Below, piece by piece: positions 18,977 to 28,663 of a DNA stretch of 64,000 nucleotides. The stretch's first letter is position 1; each line of letters opens with the position of its first letter. A model generated the notes under the pieces. It was given only the letters and a program-made list of their open reading frames with translations, was not told where the DNA came from and made no database searches. Origin of the DNA: Arenimonas soli (lineage in GTDB: Bacteria > Pseudomonadota > Gammaproteobacteria > Xanthomonadales > Xanthomonadaceae); NCBI RefSeq assembly GCF_014643775.1, contig NZ_BMKC01000002.1, positions 186,001 to 250,000 of the forward strand, read 5' to 3'. The translations under genes and the position numbers were made by a program.

Positions 18977-19008
18977 GGCGCCGGTGCAGCCCGCACCGGC
19001 GCCTTTTT
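18977..19008 (+). terminator. Intrinsic terminator after the symporter operon
   Basis: An 11-bp perfect stem (GGCGCCGGTGC / GCACCGGCGCC) with loop AGCCC followed by TTTTT. It lies 46 bases after the symporter stop and before the YggT-like gene. Confidence 0.9.
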
Positions 19009-19040
19009 CTTGACCGGCGATTACTGACTAGAATCGGAAG

Positions 19041-19340
19041 ATGCTGACGACCTACACCCTGCTGAGTTTCGTGATCGCGGTGCTGATGTGGACCCTGATC
19101 GGCCGCGGCGTGCTGCGCCTGCTGATTCCCGGGGACCCGATGAAGAACCCGGTCTACCGGCTCTTCACCTGGGCGCTGTGGCCGGTGCTGGCACCGCTGC
19201 GCGCCACCCTGGGCCGGGTGGTGCCGCATTCGCACCTGGGCTGGTACGCCTTCATCCTCCTGCTGGCCCTGCGCATCGGCCTGTACATGCTGTTCTACAG
19301 CCAGGGCTGGCTGGTGCTGCCCGCCAACGCCCCCCTGTAG
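19041..19340 (+). CDS. Small YggT-like membrane protein
   Basis: 99 residues with an N-terminal helix (LLSFVIAVLMWTLIGRGVL) and a second near the C-terminus (WYAFILLLALRIGLYMLFY). The middle segment (VYRLFTWALWPVLAPLRATLGRV split at ALWPVLAPLR) resembles the YggT repeat. YggT proteins are small inner-membrane proteins with a loosely defined role in osmotic tolerance or septum organisation. It is monocistronic, between a terminator and a repeat region. Confidence 0.75.
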   Translation: MLTTYTLLSFVIAVLMWTLIGRGVLRLLIPGDPMKNPVYRLFTWALWPVLAPLRATLGRVVPHSHLGWYAFILLLALRIGLYMLFYSQGWLVLPANAPL

Positions 19341-19521
19341 GAGCGCCTTCAGGCGCGAATCTTCTGCCCTTGGCCTACGGCCAAGTGTCGCCACCGGTTG
19401 TTTCACGAGTGGAGGCAGCGTGCAGTCGCCCTGCCCGACACGCCGCAAGTACGTCCCTGTAGGCTCATCGTCGACATCCATGTCTCCGATGGTCGGTCAG
19501 GGCGACTGCACGCTACCTCCT
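19341..19521 (+). repeat. Structured intergenic repeat, copy 1
   Basis: A gene-free unit starting with a REP-like hairpin word (GCGCCTTCAGGCGC). A hairpin CTTGGCC-TAC-GGCCAAG follows. A long stem then pairs 19411-19433 with 19498-19520 (23 bp, one mismatch). The enclosed segment carries GACATCCATGTC and CCGATGGTCGG. A second, inverted copy lies at 19653-19835; the 34 bases at 19463-19496 match 19677-19710 perfectly on the other strand. The whole 19341-19848 gap contains nothing I can read as a gene. Confidence 0.85.
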
Positions 19522-19652
19522 TGAATGAACACCGGGGCCGACAGGAGATCTAGAGCGCAGAGCGCAACGCGCGCTCGCTTGCCTGGAACGAATGCGCCGA
19601 TGCTTCGATTTGCCGAAAGACTGCTTGCCCACCGGCCACCACGTGGCGTTGA

Positions 19653-19835
19653 GGAGGTGTCGCGTCTTCGCCCCGGCCGACCATCGGAGACATGGATGTC
19701 GACGATGAGCCCCCATGGATGGGTTCACGGCGTGTCGGTCGGGGCGAAGGCGCGGCGCCTCCACTCGCGAAACGAGCGGGGGCGACGCTTTGCTTGGCTA
19801 AAGGCCAAGACCCGGAGCTCGGGACTGAAGGCGCG
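19653..19835 (-). repeat. Structured intergenic repeat, copy 2 (inverted)
   Basis: Diverged reverse-orientation copy of the unit at 19341-19521. The long stem pairs 19653-19675 with 19740-19762 (23 bp; three differences, all of the kind giving G-U pairs in a plus-strand transcript). Arm sequences differ from copy 1 at six positions, and the opposite arm changes to match. The central 34 bases are identical between copies. A hairpin CTTGGC-CTTTA-GCCAAG is also conserved. Confidence 0.85.
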
Positions 19836-19848
19836 CCTGCGCGAGGCA

Positions 19849-21393
19849 TTACCAATCGGTCGGGCGGTAGTCCTTGAGGAACTGGCCCCACACGTGCCGG
19901 CCGGTGTTGAAGCCATCGATGATCGGGTCGACGATGCGCGCGGCGCCGTCGACGATGTCCAGCGGCGGGTGGAAGCGCTCCTCGCGGGTCTTGCGCTCGG
20001 CGATTTCCAGCGGATCTTCGTCGGTCACCCAGCCGGTGTCCACGGCGTTCATGTGGATGCCGTCGCCGTGGTAATCGGCCGCCGAGGTGCGCGTCATCAT
20101 GTTCAGCGCGGCCTTGGCCATGTTGGTGTGCGGGTGCCGGGTGGTCTTGAAGTTGCGGTAGAACTGCCCCTCCATCGCCGACACGTTGACGATGTGCTTG
20201 TCGCGTTCGGGCGTTCGCAACATCAGGGGCTTGAGGCGCGCATTGATCAGGAAGGGCGCGACGGCGTTCACCAGCTGGACTTCCAGCAGCTCGACCGACG
20301 GCACCTCGTGCATCTGAAGACGCCAGGAATTGCGGCCGCGCAGGTCCACCTGCTGCAGGTCCTGGTCGAGCCGGCCTTCCGGGAAAAGGTGCTGCTGGCC
20401 CAGCAGTTCCTCGGCCAGCAGCGGCACCTGCGACAGCTCGGCGGCGCGGGTCAGGCCGGGCGCCGCGGCGTCGTGCGCCAGGGTGTTGGCGTCGGCCACC
20501 AGGTCGTAGCCGCGCAGGCCTTCGTAGCTGCCCAGCAGCTTGCGCACGTGTTGTGGCATGTCGCCGTGGGCGGCGGTTTCGCCGGCGATCATGTGCGCGT
20601 AGAACGCCGGCGGGCGGCGCACGGTCTGGCAGGCGTTGTTGATGATGAAGTCCAGGCGCTCGCGCGTGGCCAGCAGGGTCTGGCAGAAGGCTTCGACGCT
20701 GGGCGTGTGGCGCAGGTCCAGGCCGAAGACTTCCAGGCGATGGCCCCACTCGGCGAAGTCCGGCTCCTGGGCGTATCGCGCGGCGGAATCGCGCGGGAAG
20801 CGCGTGGTGACGATCAGCGAGGCGCCGGCGCGCAGCAGCTTCAGGCCGGCCTGGTAGCCGATCTTGACGCGGCCGCCGGTGAGCAGCGCCACGCGGCCCG
20901 TCAGGTCCGCGCTTTCGGTGCGCTTGAGGAAATTGAAGTCCGCGCAGGCCGGGCACATCTGGTCGTAGAAGTGGTGGATGCGCGTGTACTTTTCCTTGCA
21001 CACGTAACAGTGCTGCGGCTCGATCGTCTCGCGCGCCGGGTCGTCGGTGATGTGGTCCACCGGCGCCTTCGAGGGTGGGAAGTAGTTCGGCGTCTGGAAG
21101 ACCGGCTTGCTGCGCAGTTCGCGGATACCGGTGGCGGCAAGCACCGCGTCGTCGTGTGCGTTGCGTTCCTTGACGACCGCGCGCCTGGCTTCGCGGCGGC
21201 GCTTGCGGTGGTCGATGGGGTCGGGGTTGTGGAAACGGTTCACCGCCGCCTTCAGGCGCTTTTGTTCTTCCACCGGCAGGGCCTCGAAGGCGGCGCGGTC
21301 GGCGGTGACGGCATCGAGCAGGTCGGCGGCGGCGCGCAGCCGCGCCAGCAGGTCGGCGCCGCTGGCGGGCGGAAAGGAGGGCGAATCAGTCAT
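19849..21393 (-). CDS. Zinc-ribbon SDR-family protein lacking the catalytic tyrosine
   Basis: 514 residues, twice a normal SDR. The helical N-terminus (1-125) leads to a zinc-ribbon-like knuckle, Cys129/132 and Cys147/150 (CYVC...CPAC). A Rossmann fold follows with TGGRVKIG at 172-179 and NNA at about 252-254. About 90 extra residues are inserted before the active site. The SDR serine is present (NVSAMEG, Ser405), and Lys427 (NMAKAALN) is present, but the position of the catalytic Tyr (Lys minus 4) is Thr423. It may bind NAD(P) without standard dehydrogenase chemistry. I do not know a defined function. It is transcribed alone. Confidence 0.85.
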   Translation of the reverse strand: MTDSPSFPPASGADLLARLRAAADLLDAVTADRAAFEALPVEEQKRLKAAVNRFHNPDPIDHRKRRREARRAVVKERNAHDDAVLAATGIRELRSKPVFQTPNYFPPSKAPVDHITDDPARETIEPQHCYVCKEKYTRIHHFYDQMCPACADFNFLKRTESADLTGRVALLTGGRVKIGYQAGLKLLRAGASLIVTTRFPRDSAARYAQEPDFAEWGHRLEVFGLDLRHTPSVEAFCQTLLATRERLDFIINNACQTVRRPPAFYAHMIAGETAAHGDMPQHVRKLLGSYEGLRGYDLVADANTLAHDAAAPGLTRAAELSQVPLLAEELLGQQHLFPEGRLDQDLQQVDLRGRNSWRLQMHEVPSVELLEVQLVNAVAPFLINARLKPLMLRTPERDKHIVNVSAMEGQFYRNFKTTRHPHTNMAKAALNMMTRTSAADYHGDGIHMNAVDTGWVTDEDPLEIAERKTREERFHPPLDIVDGAARIVDPIIDGFNTGRHVWGQFLKDYRPTDW

Positions 21394-21480
21394 GGCAACA
21401 GGCAGAAGGTGGGCACGGCAAACCGCCGGAGGGGCGGCATTGTCGCAGGACTGGCGTCCGCCTGCCTCGCGGCCCCGGCT

Positions 21481-22581
21481 TCAGGCGAAGGTGAGGGCAT
21501 GCACCGGCGGCAGGCGCGCCGGCAGCCCCGCCCAGTGCTCGCCCTGGTCGTCGCTGGTCCACAGGCCGCCGGTGGTCGAGCCGATGGCCAGCCGGTCGCC
21601 GCCGCCATCCACCGCCAGCCCGTGCCGGTAGACCAGGTCATAGGCCGGAACCTCCGGGAGCCCCGCGGCCAGCACCTGGAAACTGTCGCCGCCGTCCCGG
21701 GTCCGGGCCACCACCAGGCGGCCATCCACCGGGACCCGGCGTTCGTCCTTGATCGCCGGTACGAACCAGGCCGTGCCGGGCTTGCGTGGATGCACGCCCA
21801 CCGCGAATCCGAACACCGACGGCCTGACCGCCGGAACCTCGTGCCAGGATTCGCCGCCGTCGTCGCTGCGGAATACGCCGTTGTGGTGCTGCACCCAGAG
21901 GGTGTCGGGCGCCGCGGCGCACTGCACCATGCGGTGGGGATCCTGGATGGCCGGGTCGAAGCGGCGCTCCGGCGGCATGTACTCGGCGAACATGCCCTCA
22001 CAGCTGACGCGCCAGCTTTCACCGTCATCGTCGCTGCGCCAGACGCCGCCGCAGGACACCGCCACCCGCAGGCAGCGCGCATCGCGCGGATCCACGCAGA
22101 TCGAATGGATGCCGGGCGCGTCGTAACCGCCGCCGAACCAGCCTGCGCGTTCGGGGCGATCCCAGAGCGCACGCACCAGTTGCCAGCTTTCACCGCAGTC
22201 GTCGGAACGAAACAGGCCGCCCGGCAGCGTGCCGGCCCAGAGCCGGCCGGGCTGTGCGGCGCCGCCGGCCTCCAGCGACCAGATCAGTTCCAGCGTCGCC
22301 GGTTTCGGCGGTTTGCCGTCGCCGGTGGCCACCGTGTCGTCCGGGCCGTAGGCGGGCACCGCCACTTCCGTCCAGCTGCGGCCACGATCGGTCGAACGCT
22401 GCAGTTTCGCGCCGAAGTGGCCCAGGTCGAGCGCGGCATACCAGGCGCCATCGCGCGGATCGGCCAACGCCAGCGCGACCTTGTCACCGAGGAAGGCAAC
22501 CTGGGCGATGGTCCAGCCGTCGTCACCGCGTTCGAGGACGAACAAACCCTTGCGGGTCGAAACCAGCAGCGTGTCCGACAT
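21481..22581 (-). CDS. BNR-repeat beta-propeller protein (sialidase-like)
   Basis: 366 residues without a signal peptide. It shows at least five Asp-box (BNR) repeats: STDRGRSW, SDDCGESW, SDDDGESW, SDDGGESW and SDDQGEHW. These define a six- or seven-bladed propeller of the sialidase/Vps10 fold. The arginine triad of true sialidases is not evident, so the enzymatic name is not justified. The gene starts one base after the stop of a MoaD/ThiS-like gene; the pair is one operon and probably one functional unit. Confidence 0.85.
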   Translation of the reverse strand: MSDTLLVSTRKGLFVLERGDDGWTIAQVAFLGDKVALALADPRDGAWYAALDLGHFGAKLQRSTDRGRSWTEVAVPAYGPDDTVATGDGKPPKPATLELIWSLEAGGAAQPGRLWAGTLPGGLFRSDDCGESWQLVRALWDRPERAGWFGGGYDAPGIHSICVDPRDARCLRVAVSCGGVWRSDDDGESWRVSCEGMFAEYMPPERRFDPAIQDPHRMVQCAAAPDTLWVQHHNGVFRSDDGGESWHEVPAVRPSVFGFAVGVHPRKPGTAWFVPAIKDERRVPVDGRLVVARTRDGGDSFQVLAAGLPEVPAYDLVYRHGLAVDGGGDRLAIGSTTGGLWTSDDQGEHWAGLPARLPPVHALTFA

Positions 22582-22582
22582 G

Positions 22583-22870
22583 TCAGCCTCCCGACAGGGC
22601 CTGCATCACGTAGATTTCCGCATCCCCGCCGACAGGGCGCGAGAGGTCGTTTTTCGGCTGCAGCGCATCACCGTTGATGAACAGCGCGATGTGGCGGCGG
22701 GGTGCACCCTGCTCGTCCACGACGTAGCCGCGCAGGAGCGGAAGCTGCGCGAACAAGGCCTCGAGCACCTGCGCGACGGTGCTGCCAGGCAGTTCGAGGG
22801 CCAGCTCCCGGTCAGCCCCTTGCCCGGGCAGGCGGCGAGACAATGCGGGGGCGAGCACCACCCGGGCCAT
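22583..22870 (-). CDS. MoaD/ThiS-like ubiquitin-fold protein
   Basis: 95 residues starting MARVVLAPALSRRL and ending ...YVMQALSGG. The C-terminal Gly-Gly is the site adenylated and thiocarboxylated in MoaD/ThiS sulfur carriers. The middle has the family core ELPGSTVAQVLEALFAQLP and RHIALFINGD. It is followed immediately by the BNR-propeller gene instead of moaE or thiG, so a role in standard molybdopterin or thiamine synthesis is unlikely. An ATG 11 codons upstream exists, but the shorter start fits the beta-grasp fold. Confidence 0.85.
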   Translation of the reverse strand: MARVVLAPALSRRLPGQGADRELALELPGSTVAQVLEALFAQLPLLRGYVVDEQGAPRRHIALFINGDALQPKNDLSRPVGGDAEIYVMQALSGG

Positions 22871-22924
22871 GACCAGGATCCTTGCGCCGATGCCTGGGTG
22901 CACGATAAGGCATACCTGGGCCGC

Positions 22925-22956
22925 AAAAAAGCAAGGCCCGCCGAAGCGGGCCTTGC
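22925..22956 (-). terminator. Intrinsic terminator of the desaturase gene
   Basis: A perfect 11-bp stem (GCAAGGCCCGC / GCGGGCCTTGC) with a tetraloop, followed on the minus strand by TTTTTT. It lies 24 bases after the desaturase stop and isolates it from the MoaD/BNR pair. Confidence 0.93.
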
Positions 22957-22979
22957 GGGACCAGTGGATGCAGCAGGGC

Positions 22980-24164
22980 TCAGGCGCGCGCGGGCACCAT
23001 CGAATAACCCTTCAGGCGCTGCGAGAACTCCTCGAGCTGGCGGATGCCCGAAGCTTCGGCCTCGGCGCACCAGGCGCGCAGGGCCTCCATCTTGGTGCCG
23101 GCCTCGGCACTCTTGATCTCGTAGATGGCCAGCAGGCGGGCACGGAACTCCATCAGGCGCGCGGTATTCGGACGTTCGGCGATCCAGGCGTTGAAACGCT
23201 CGCGCTTGTCGTCGCTGAGCCACTTGCCCTCGCTGCGGAAGGCGCGGCGCAGGCGACCCGGCAGGTCGGCGGCCTCGGCCTGCAGGTGCGGCTTGAGCAC
23301 CAGCTTGTAGTAGTCGGTGGCCACCTGCCAGCGATGCGCCATCATCGCGCGCATCGTGTCGGCATCGGGCACCTGGATGTTCGGGCGCACGTCCAGCTCG
23401 GGTGCGACGCGCAGTACCTTGGCCAGGCCGACGGCCTGCAGGCCGCGGATGACCGCCCAGCCGATGTCGAACTCGTACTTGCGCAGCGCGAACTTGGCGG
23501 AGCTGGGGAAGGCATGGTGGTTGTTGTGCAGCTCTTCGCCGCCCACCCAGAACGCCCACGGCGTCAGGTTGGTCGCGGTGTCGGCGGTGTCGAAGTTGCG
23601 GTAGCCCCACCAGTGGCCCAGGCCATTGATGACGCCGGCGGCCCAGAACGGGATCCAGGCCATCTGCAGCGCCCAGATCGCGATGCCCGGGATGCCGAAC
23701 AGGGCCAGGTTGATGAACAGCATCAGGCTCGGGCCCAGCGACGGGATGCGCGTGTAGAGCTTGCGTTCGATCCAGTCGTCCGGCGAACCCTTGCCGTACT
23801 TTTCAAGCATGTCCTTGTCCAGGCGCGCTTCCTGGTAGAGCTCGACGCCGCGCCAGAGCACCTGGTTGATGCCCTTGTAGCGGGGGCTGTGCGGGTCGTC
23901 CGCGGTTTCGCACTTGGCGTGGTGCTTGCGGTGCACGGCCGTCCACTCCTTGGTGACCATGGCGGTGGTCAGCCAGGCCCAGAAGCGGAAGAAGTGCGTG
24001 AGCACCGGATGGAAATCGACGCCGCGGTGGGCGGCGCTGCGGTGCAGGTAGAGGGTGGTCGTCATGATGGTGAGCTGGGTCACCACCAGGAAATAGCCGG
24101 CCATCTGCCAATAGCTTGCCTGCGTGAAACCGCGGGCCAGCCAGTCGAAGAACTCGGGGGACAT
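22980..24164 (-). CDS. Membrane fatty-acid (acyl-CoA) desaturase
   Basis: 394 residues. Three histidine boxes bind the di-iron centre: HRSAAH at 41-46, HRKHH at 78-82 and HNNHH at 213-217. Hydrophobic segments at about 20-40, 55-72, 147-165 and 168-185 fit a four-helix integral membrane desaturase. It introduces a double bond into acyl chains and adjusts membrane fluidity. The C-terminal ~130 residues form a helical cytoplasmic extension. It is a single gene with its own terminator. Confidence 0.94.
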   Translation of the reverse strand: MSPEFFDWLARGFTQASYWQMAGYFLVVTQLTIMTTTLYLHRSAAHRGVDFHPVLTHFFRFWAWLTTAMVTKEWTAVHRKHHAKCETADDPHSPRYKGINQVLWRGVELYQEARLDKDMLEKYGKGSPDDWIERKLYTRIPSLGPSLMLFINLALFGIPGIAIWALQMAWIPFWAAGVINGLGHWWGYRNFDTADTATNLTPWAFWVGGEELHNNHHAFPSSAKFALRKYEFDIGWAVIRGLQAVGLAKVLRVAPELDVRPNIQVPDADTMRAMMAHRWQVATDYYKLVLKPHLQAEAADLPGRLRRAFRSEGKWLSDDKRERFNAWIAERPNTARLMEFRARLLAIYEIKSAEAGTKMEALRAWCAEAEASGIRQLEEFSQRLKGYSMVPARA

Positions 24165-24308
24165 CGGAAACTCCAGGGAACGGACGCGGGGCTTGCAGCA
24201 CGATGATGATGCCCGCCGGAAGCGGCGCCGTCACCCTCCCCCTTGGTATGGGGGCGCCCCGGAAAGCCTGCAAGGGCGCGGGCCTGAACCGGGGGTTCAG
24301 CCCCGCGT

Positions 24309-27300
24309 TCAGCCGGCGGCGTCGGGCCGCGCGGCGGGTCCGGCCGCCGGGCCCGGCCCAGGCGCCGCGCCCGGGCCGGACGGCGCCGGCGGCAGGTCGC
24401 GAACATGAACATCGAGCTGCGGGAAGGCAAAGCCGACGTCGTTTTCGGCGAACAGTTCGACCAGGCGTACGTTCAGCTCGTTGCGCACCGCCAGCCGGTC
24501 GACGATGCCGCCCACGAACACCCGCAGCTCGAAATCCAGCGAATTGGCGCCGAACTCCAGCAGCCAGCTGCGCGGCGGCGGTGTCTCGAGCACGCGCGGG
24601 TTCTCGCTGGCGGCCTGCATCAGCAGGCGGTGCACCAGGGCCGGGTCGGTGCCGTAGTCCACGCCCACCTTCACCACGATGCGGGTGGTTTCGTCGCTCA
24701 GGGTCCAGTTCACCAGCTGGCCGGTGATGAAGGTCTTGTTGGGCACCACGATTTCCTTGTTGTCGAAATCAAGGATGGTGGTGGCGCGGGTGCGGATGCG
24801 GGTGACGGTGCCATCGAGGTTGTTGACCGTGATGACGTCGCCGACCCGGAACGGCCGCTCGAACAGCAGGATCAGGCCGGAGACGAAGTTGGCGAAGATT
24901 TCCTGCAGGCCAAAGCCCAGGCCCACCGTCAGTGCCGCCGCCAGCCACTGCAGCTGGCCCCAGCGCAGGCCCAGCAGGCCCAGGCCGGCGATGATGCCGA
25001 CCAGCACGATCGCGTAGCGCGAGACGCTGGTGATGGCGTAGCGCGAGGCCGCGTCCATGTTCACCTTCGATAGCAGGCCGATTTCCAGCAGGCCCGGCAG
25101 GTTGCGCGCGGCGACCACGGTCAGCGCCAGCGCCAGCACGCCCAGCAACGCCGCCATCAGGGTGATGGGGATGACGGTGTCGCCGCCGTCGGCGGTGGCC
25201 TGCGCCACCGACCACAGCACCACTTCGTCCAGGCGGGCGAAAGCCGGCAGCACGTCCGCCCACACCCAGGCCAGGCCCGCGGCCAGCATCACCAGCTTCA
25301 CCGCGCGCAGCAGGCGCCGGGTCTGGGCGTTGACCTTGTCCAGCGCCAGGTCTTCGTCCAGGTCCACCGGGATCGCTTCGCCGCCGCCTTCGTCGGGCGT
25401 CGCGTTTTCGGCCTGCGCCTGCGCTTCGGCCTCGCGCTTTTGTTCCTGCCGCCGCAGCGCCAGTCGCCGCTCGCCAAGCGCGAACCAGCGCGCCAGCAGG
25501 CCATGGAGCACCGCCACGGCGATGAAGACGCCGACGCTGGCGAACTGGGCGTCGAGCACGATCGCGGTGGAGTAGACGTAACCCTGCAGCGCCAGCACGG
25601 CACCGGCCGCCAGCCCGGCAGGCAGCACCACCCGCAGCATCCTGCGGAAAGTGGACGGCTCGGGGCTTTCGCCGCGGGCGTGGCGGATGCGGTCCGGTCC
25701 CAGCAGCCAGGCCAGGCAAACCGCCGAGAACACCCCGGCGATGACCAGGGCCAGGCGGGCGGGCACGTCGATGGCCAGGTCCTGGTCGCGGATGAAGGCC
25801 AGCGCGACCACGAAGTACAGCGGCAACAGCACCGCCTTGAGCGCGGGCAGCCAGGCCTGCAGCGCCTCGCGGCGCTGGCGGGTCCAGCGGAAGTGGGCGT
25901 GGGCCAGGCCGCGGTCGCGCACCAGCCAGTCCAGGAAGGACAAAGTGAACGCCGGCAACGCCAGGGCCTGCAGCGCCTGGCCCAGGGAGTCGCTGTATTT
26001 GCCGCGCTCGCCGACGTCCTGCAGGAGTTCGCCGCCCAGCCACAGCACCGCGGCGCCGGGCAGGGCCGCGACCAGCGTCCAGGCCAGGCTGTGGAGGGTG
26101 CGCCGGTAGCGGTCCTGGCGAACGTCGCGCAGGCCCTGCCCCAGGGCGTCGATGTGCCCGCGTGCGCGGCGGCGCAGCAGGGCCAGCAGCAGGACCACCA
26201 TCACCGCCACCGCGAACACCGACGGGCGTTCGGCGATGGACCGGGCCAGCAGCCGGCCGGTGGTGGCGAAGCGTTCCGGCTTCACCAGGTCCATGGCCGC
26301 CGCCGGCCAGCGAGCGAACCAGGCCAGGTCAATCGGGGCGTGGCTGCGGATCCACAGCAAGTGGCGGTCGAGCAGCTGGCGCAGTTCGTTGGTGGTCTTC
26401 AGGCGCGCCTGCAGCACGCGTTCGGTTTGCTCAAGCGTGGCGGCCTGGCGCCACAGCATGGGTTCGAGCCGGGCGGCCAGGTCCTGGCGGGCTTCGAGCC
26501 AGGATTCGAGCGGATCGGCCCCGTCCTCCGGGGCAGCGGGTCCGGCGTCCTCGTCGCGACCGGCGGCGGCGGCGCGCAGCTCCCTGGCCTGGGCGGCCAC
26601 GTCGGCCAGGTTGCGCTGGCGTTCGTCCAGCGCGATCAGGCGAAGGCGCGTATCGGCCAGGGACTGGCGGGCGTCCGCAAGGCGGTCCTCAAGCACGTCG
26701 GCGAACTCGAGCTGGCGCATGATGGCCCACAGCCAGGTGCCGACCTGTTCGCTGTTGCCGCCCAGCTCCAGCCGGGTGCGGCTGTCGCGCAGTGCGGCGC
26801 GATCGCCGGCGAGGGCCTGTTCACCGGTGGCCAGGCGCTGGCGGTATTCGGCCAGCTGTTCGTTGGCGGCCATCAGGTCGCCGGCCAGTGCTAGGTTGGT
26901 GGCCGCGGCTTCGGCCAGCACCGCATCGCCGGGCGGCACGGCGCGGGCGCGGGCGTCCACGTCTTCGACCACGGCCTGCAGGCTGGCGCGGGACTGGTCG
27001 CGGATGCGCTGTTGCAGCCACAGCAGGCGCGGCTCGTGCTGGGCGAGGCGCTGACGCAGCACGCGCAGCTCAAGTTCCTGCGCACGCTGGCGCACGGCGG
27101 CCGAGGTCTCGCGCGCCTGGCGCAGCGCCAGTTCGGCGTCCAGCCGTTCGCGTTCGGCCGTTTGCCGGACCCGGCGCGATTCGGCCAGGGCGGCGGGCTC
27201 GCCTTCGGCGACCGCCACCGGCGCGGCCAGCTCTTCCCGGCGGCTTTGCAGTTCCTCGAGGCTGGCGCGGGTGCCGGCATCGGGCACCAGCGCAGCACCC

Positions 27301-27722
27301 AGTTCAGCGGTAAGGCGGGCGATGCGTTCGCCCAGGGCTTCGGCCTCGCGGCGCTCGTTCTCGAGCAGACCTTCAAGCACCTCGATGTCGGCGCGGGCCG
27401 GCAGCGCGTCCTGCCAGGCGGCCAGGGCCTGGCGGGGCGAGGCCTGGAGCTGGCGCTCGAAGCGGCGCGCGCGCTCGGGCGCGGCGGCGATGTCCGCTTC
27501 CAGCGTGGCCAGCTCCTGGCGAAGGCGGGCGGTGTCCTCGCTGGCCTGCGCCGCGGCATCGAGGTTGTCGCTGGCGGCCTGGCGCTGGGGATCGGCCAGG
27601 GTGCCCAGGGTCGAGCGCAGGGTCTCCACCGGGCCCGACGACGGGCTTGCCCCTGCGGCCAGCGGAAGGATCGCCAGGCCCAGGGCCAGGCAGGTGCACA
27701 GCAGCGGAAAGGGAAGGCGCAT
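24309..27722 (-). CDS. Large mechanosensitive channel, MscK/MscM type
   Basis: 1137 residues. A signal peptide (1-25) precedes a long periplasmic coiled-coil region to about residue 480, rich in Ala/Leu/Arg/Glu heptads. Some eight to eleven transmembrane helices follow. The MscS module is near the C-terminus: pore helix [20 protein letters not shown], then the beta domain [20 protein letters not shown] and [12 protein letters not shown]. It opens under membrane tension to release solutes during hypo-osmotic shock. The tail is a low-complexity Pro/Gly/Ala stretch. It is convergent with nothing and divergent from mutM, with 74 bases between. Confidence 0.93.
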   Translation of the reverse strand: MRLPFPLLCTCLALGLAILPLAAGASPSSGPVETLRSTLGTLADPQRQAASDNLDAAAQASEDTARLRQELATLEADIAAAPERARRFERQLQASPRQALAAWQDALPARADIEVLEGLLENERREAEALGERIARLTAELGAALVPDAGTRASLEELQSRREELAAPVAVAEGEPAALAESRRVRQTAERERLDAELALRQARETSAAVRQRAQELELRVLRQRLAQHEPRLLWLQQRIRDQSRASLQAVVEDVDARARAVPPGDAVLAEAAATNLALAGDLMAANEQLAEYRQRLATGEQALAGDRAALRDSRTRLELGGNSEQVGTWLWAIMRQLEFADVLEDRLADARQSLADTRLRLIALDERQRNLADVAAQARELRAAAAGRDEDAGPAAPEDGADPLESWLEARQDLAARLEPMLWRQAATLEQTERVLQARLKTTNELRQLLDRHLLWIRSHAPIDLAWFARWPAAAMDLVKPERFATTGRLLARSIAERPSVFAVAVMVVLLLALLRRRARGHIDALGQGLRDVRQDRYRRTLHSLAWTLVAALPGAAVLWLGGELLQDVGERGKYSDSLGQALQALALPAFTLSFLDWLVRDRGLAHAHFRWTRQRREALQAWLPALKAVLLPLYFVVALAFIRDQDLAIDVPARLALVIAGVFSAVCLAWLLGPDRIRHARGESPEPSTFRRMLRVVLPAGLAAGAVLALQGYVYSTAIVLDAQFASVGVFIAVAVLHGLLARWFALGERRLALRRQEQKREAEAQAQAENATPDEGGGEAIPVDLDEDLALDKVNAQTRRLLRAVKLVMLAAGLAWVWADVLPAFARLDEVVLWSVAQATADGGDTVIPITLMAALLGVLALALTVVAARNLPGLLEIGLLSKVNMDAASRYAITSVSRYAIVLVGIIAGLGLLGLRWGQLQWLAAALTVGLGFGLQEIFANFVSGLILLFERPFRVGDVITVNNLDGTVTRIRTRATTILDFDNKEIVVPNKTFITGQLVNWTLSDETTRIVVKVGVDYGTDPALVHRLLMQAASENPRVLETPPPRSWLLEFGANSLDFELRVFVGGIVDRLAVRNELNVRLVELFAENDVGFAFPQLDVHVRDLPPAPSGPGAAPGPGPAAGPAARPDAAG

Positions 27723-27796
27723 CGGCCAAGGCTATGCCCCGGTGCCCCGGTGCCGCAATTGACGCGTGTGTCGGCCGGCTCTGCCAAACTTCGGCC

Positions 27797-28609
27797 ATGC
27801 CCGAATTGCCCGAAGTTGAGACCACCCGGCGCGGCCTGGCGCCGCACCTGGAAGGCCGGCGCATCACCGGCGTAGTGCTGCGCCGGCCCGACCTGCGCTG
27901 GCCGATCCCGCCGGAAGTGGCGCGCAACCTGCCCGGCCAGCGCGTGCTGGGTGTACGCCGGCGCGCCAAGTACCTGCTGCTCGACACCGCGCCGGGCAGC
28001 GCCCTGCTGCACCTGGGCATGTCGGGCATGCTGCGGGTCCTGCCGGCCCGCACCCCGGTGGCGGCCCACGACCACGTCGACCTGGCCCTGGACTCGGGCC
28101 GGGTGCTGCGTTTCACCGACCCGCGGCGGTTTGGCTGCCTGCTCTGGCAACCCGCGGGCGAAACCCACGACCTGCTGGCGCACCTGGGGCCCGAACCCCT
28201 GTCGGAGGCCTTCGACGGGGACTACCTGTTCCGCCTCAGCCGCGGTCGCAAGGCCCCGGTCAAGTCCTTCCTGATGGACCAGGCGGTGGTGGTGGGCGTG
28301 GGCAACATCTACGCCGCCGAAAGCCTGTTCCGGGCCGGCGTCGCCCCGGGCCGGGCCGCCGGGGCCATCAGCCGCGAACGCTACCGGCGCCTGGCCGACG
28401 CCGTGAAGGCCATCCTGGCCCACGCCATCACCCGGGGCGGCACCACCCTGCGCGATTTCCTCAATGCCGACGGCGCGCCGGGGTATTTCGAGCAGGAACT
28501 GTTCGTGTACGGCCGCGAAGGCGAAGCCTGCAAGCGCTGCGGCCGGACCCTGCGCGACGGCCGGCTGGCCAACCGCGCCACGGCCTGGTGCCCGGGCTGC
28601 CAGCGATAG
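27797..28609 (+). CDS. mutM: Formamidopyrimidine-DNA glycosylase
   Basis: 270 residues. It starts MPELPEVET, so Pro2 is the Schiff-base nucleophile and Glu3 the catalytic acid. The helix-two-turn-helix region ([20 protein letters not shown]) and the C-terminal zinc finger CxxC...CxxC ([11 protein letters not shown]...WCPGCQR) are complete. It excises 8-oxoguanine and formamidopyrimidines and nicks the backbone. Upstream in-frame ATGs would displace the obligatory N-terminal proline, which fixes the start at 27797. Confidence 0.97.
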   Translation: MPELPEVETTRRGLAPHLEGRRITGVVLRRPDLRWPIPPEVARNLPGQRVLGVRRRAKYLLLDTAPGSALLHLGMSGMLRVLPARTPVAAHDHVDLALDSGRVLRFTDPRRFGCLLWQPAGETHDLLAHLGPEPLSEAFDGDYLFRLSRGRKAPVKSFLMDQAVVVGVGNIYAAESLFRAGVAPGRAAGAISRERYRRLADAVKAILAHAITRGGTTLRDFLNADGAPGYFEQELFVYGREGEACKRCGRTLRDGRLANRATAWCPGCQR

Positions 28610-28663
28610 ACGCGATGTTCATTTATAGTGTTCCCAGCCCGCGCAGACGGGCCCCGGGGAGAC

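Noticed and set aside
19513-19764. 83-residue frame inside the inverted repeats
   Set aside because: It lies wholly in the structured repeat unit, has no Shine-Dalgarno and has Arg/Ser/Pro-rich composition.
19341-19835. The inverted repeats as a CRISPR array or insertion sequence
   Set aside because: Only two copies in opposite orientation, no regular spacers, no transposase gene and no target-site duplication seen.
19525-22677. 1050-residue plus-strand frame across the repeats, SDR and BNR genes
   Set aside because: It crosses three features and is antisense to two real genes, with repetitive Val/Gly/His composition.
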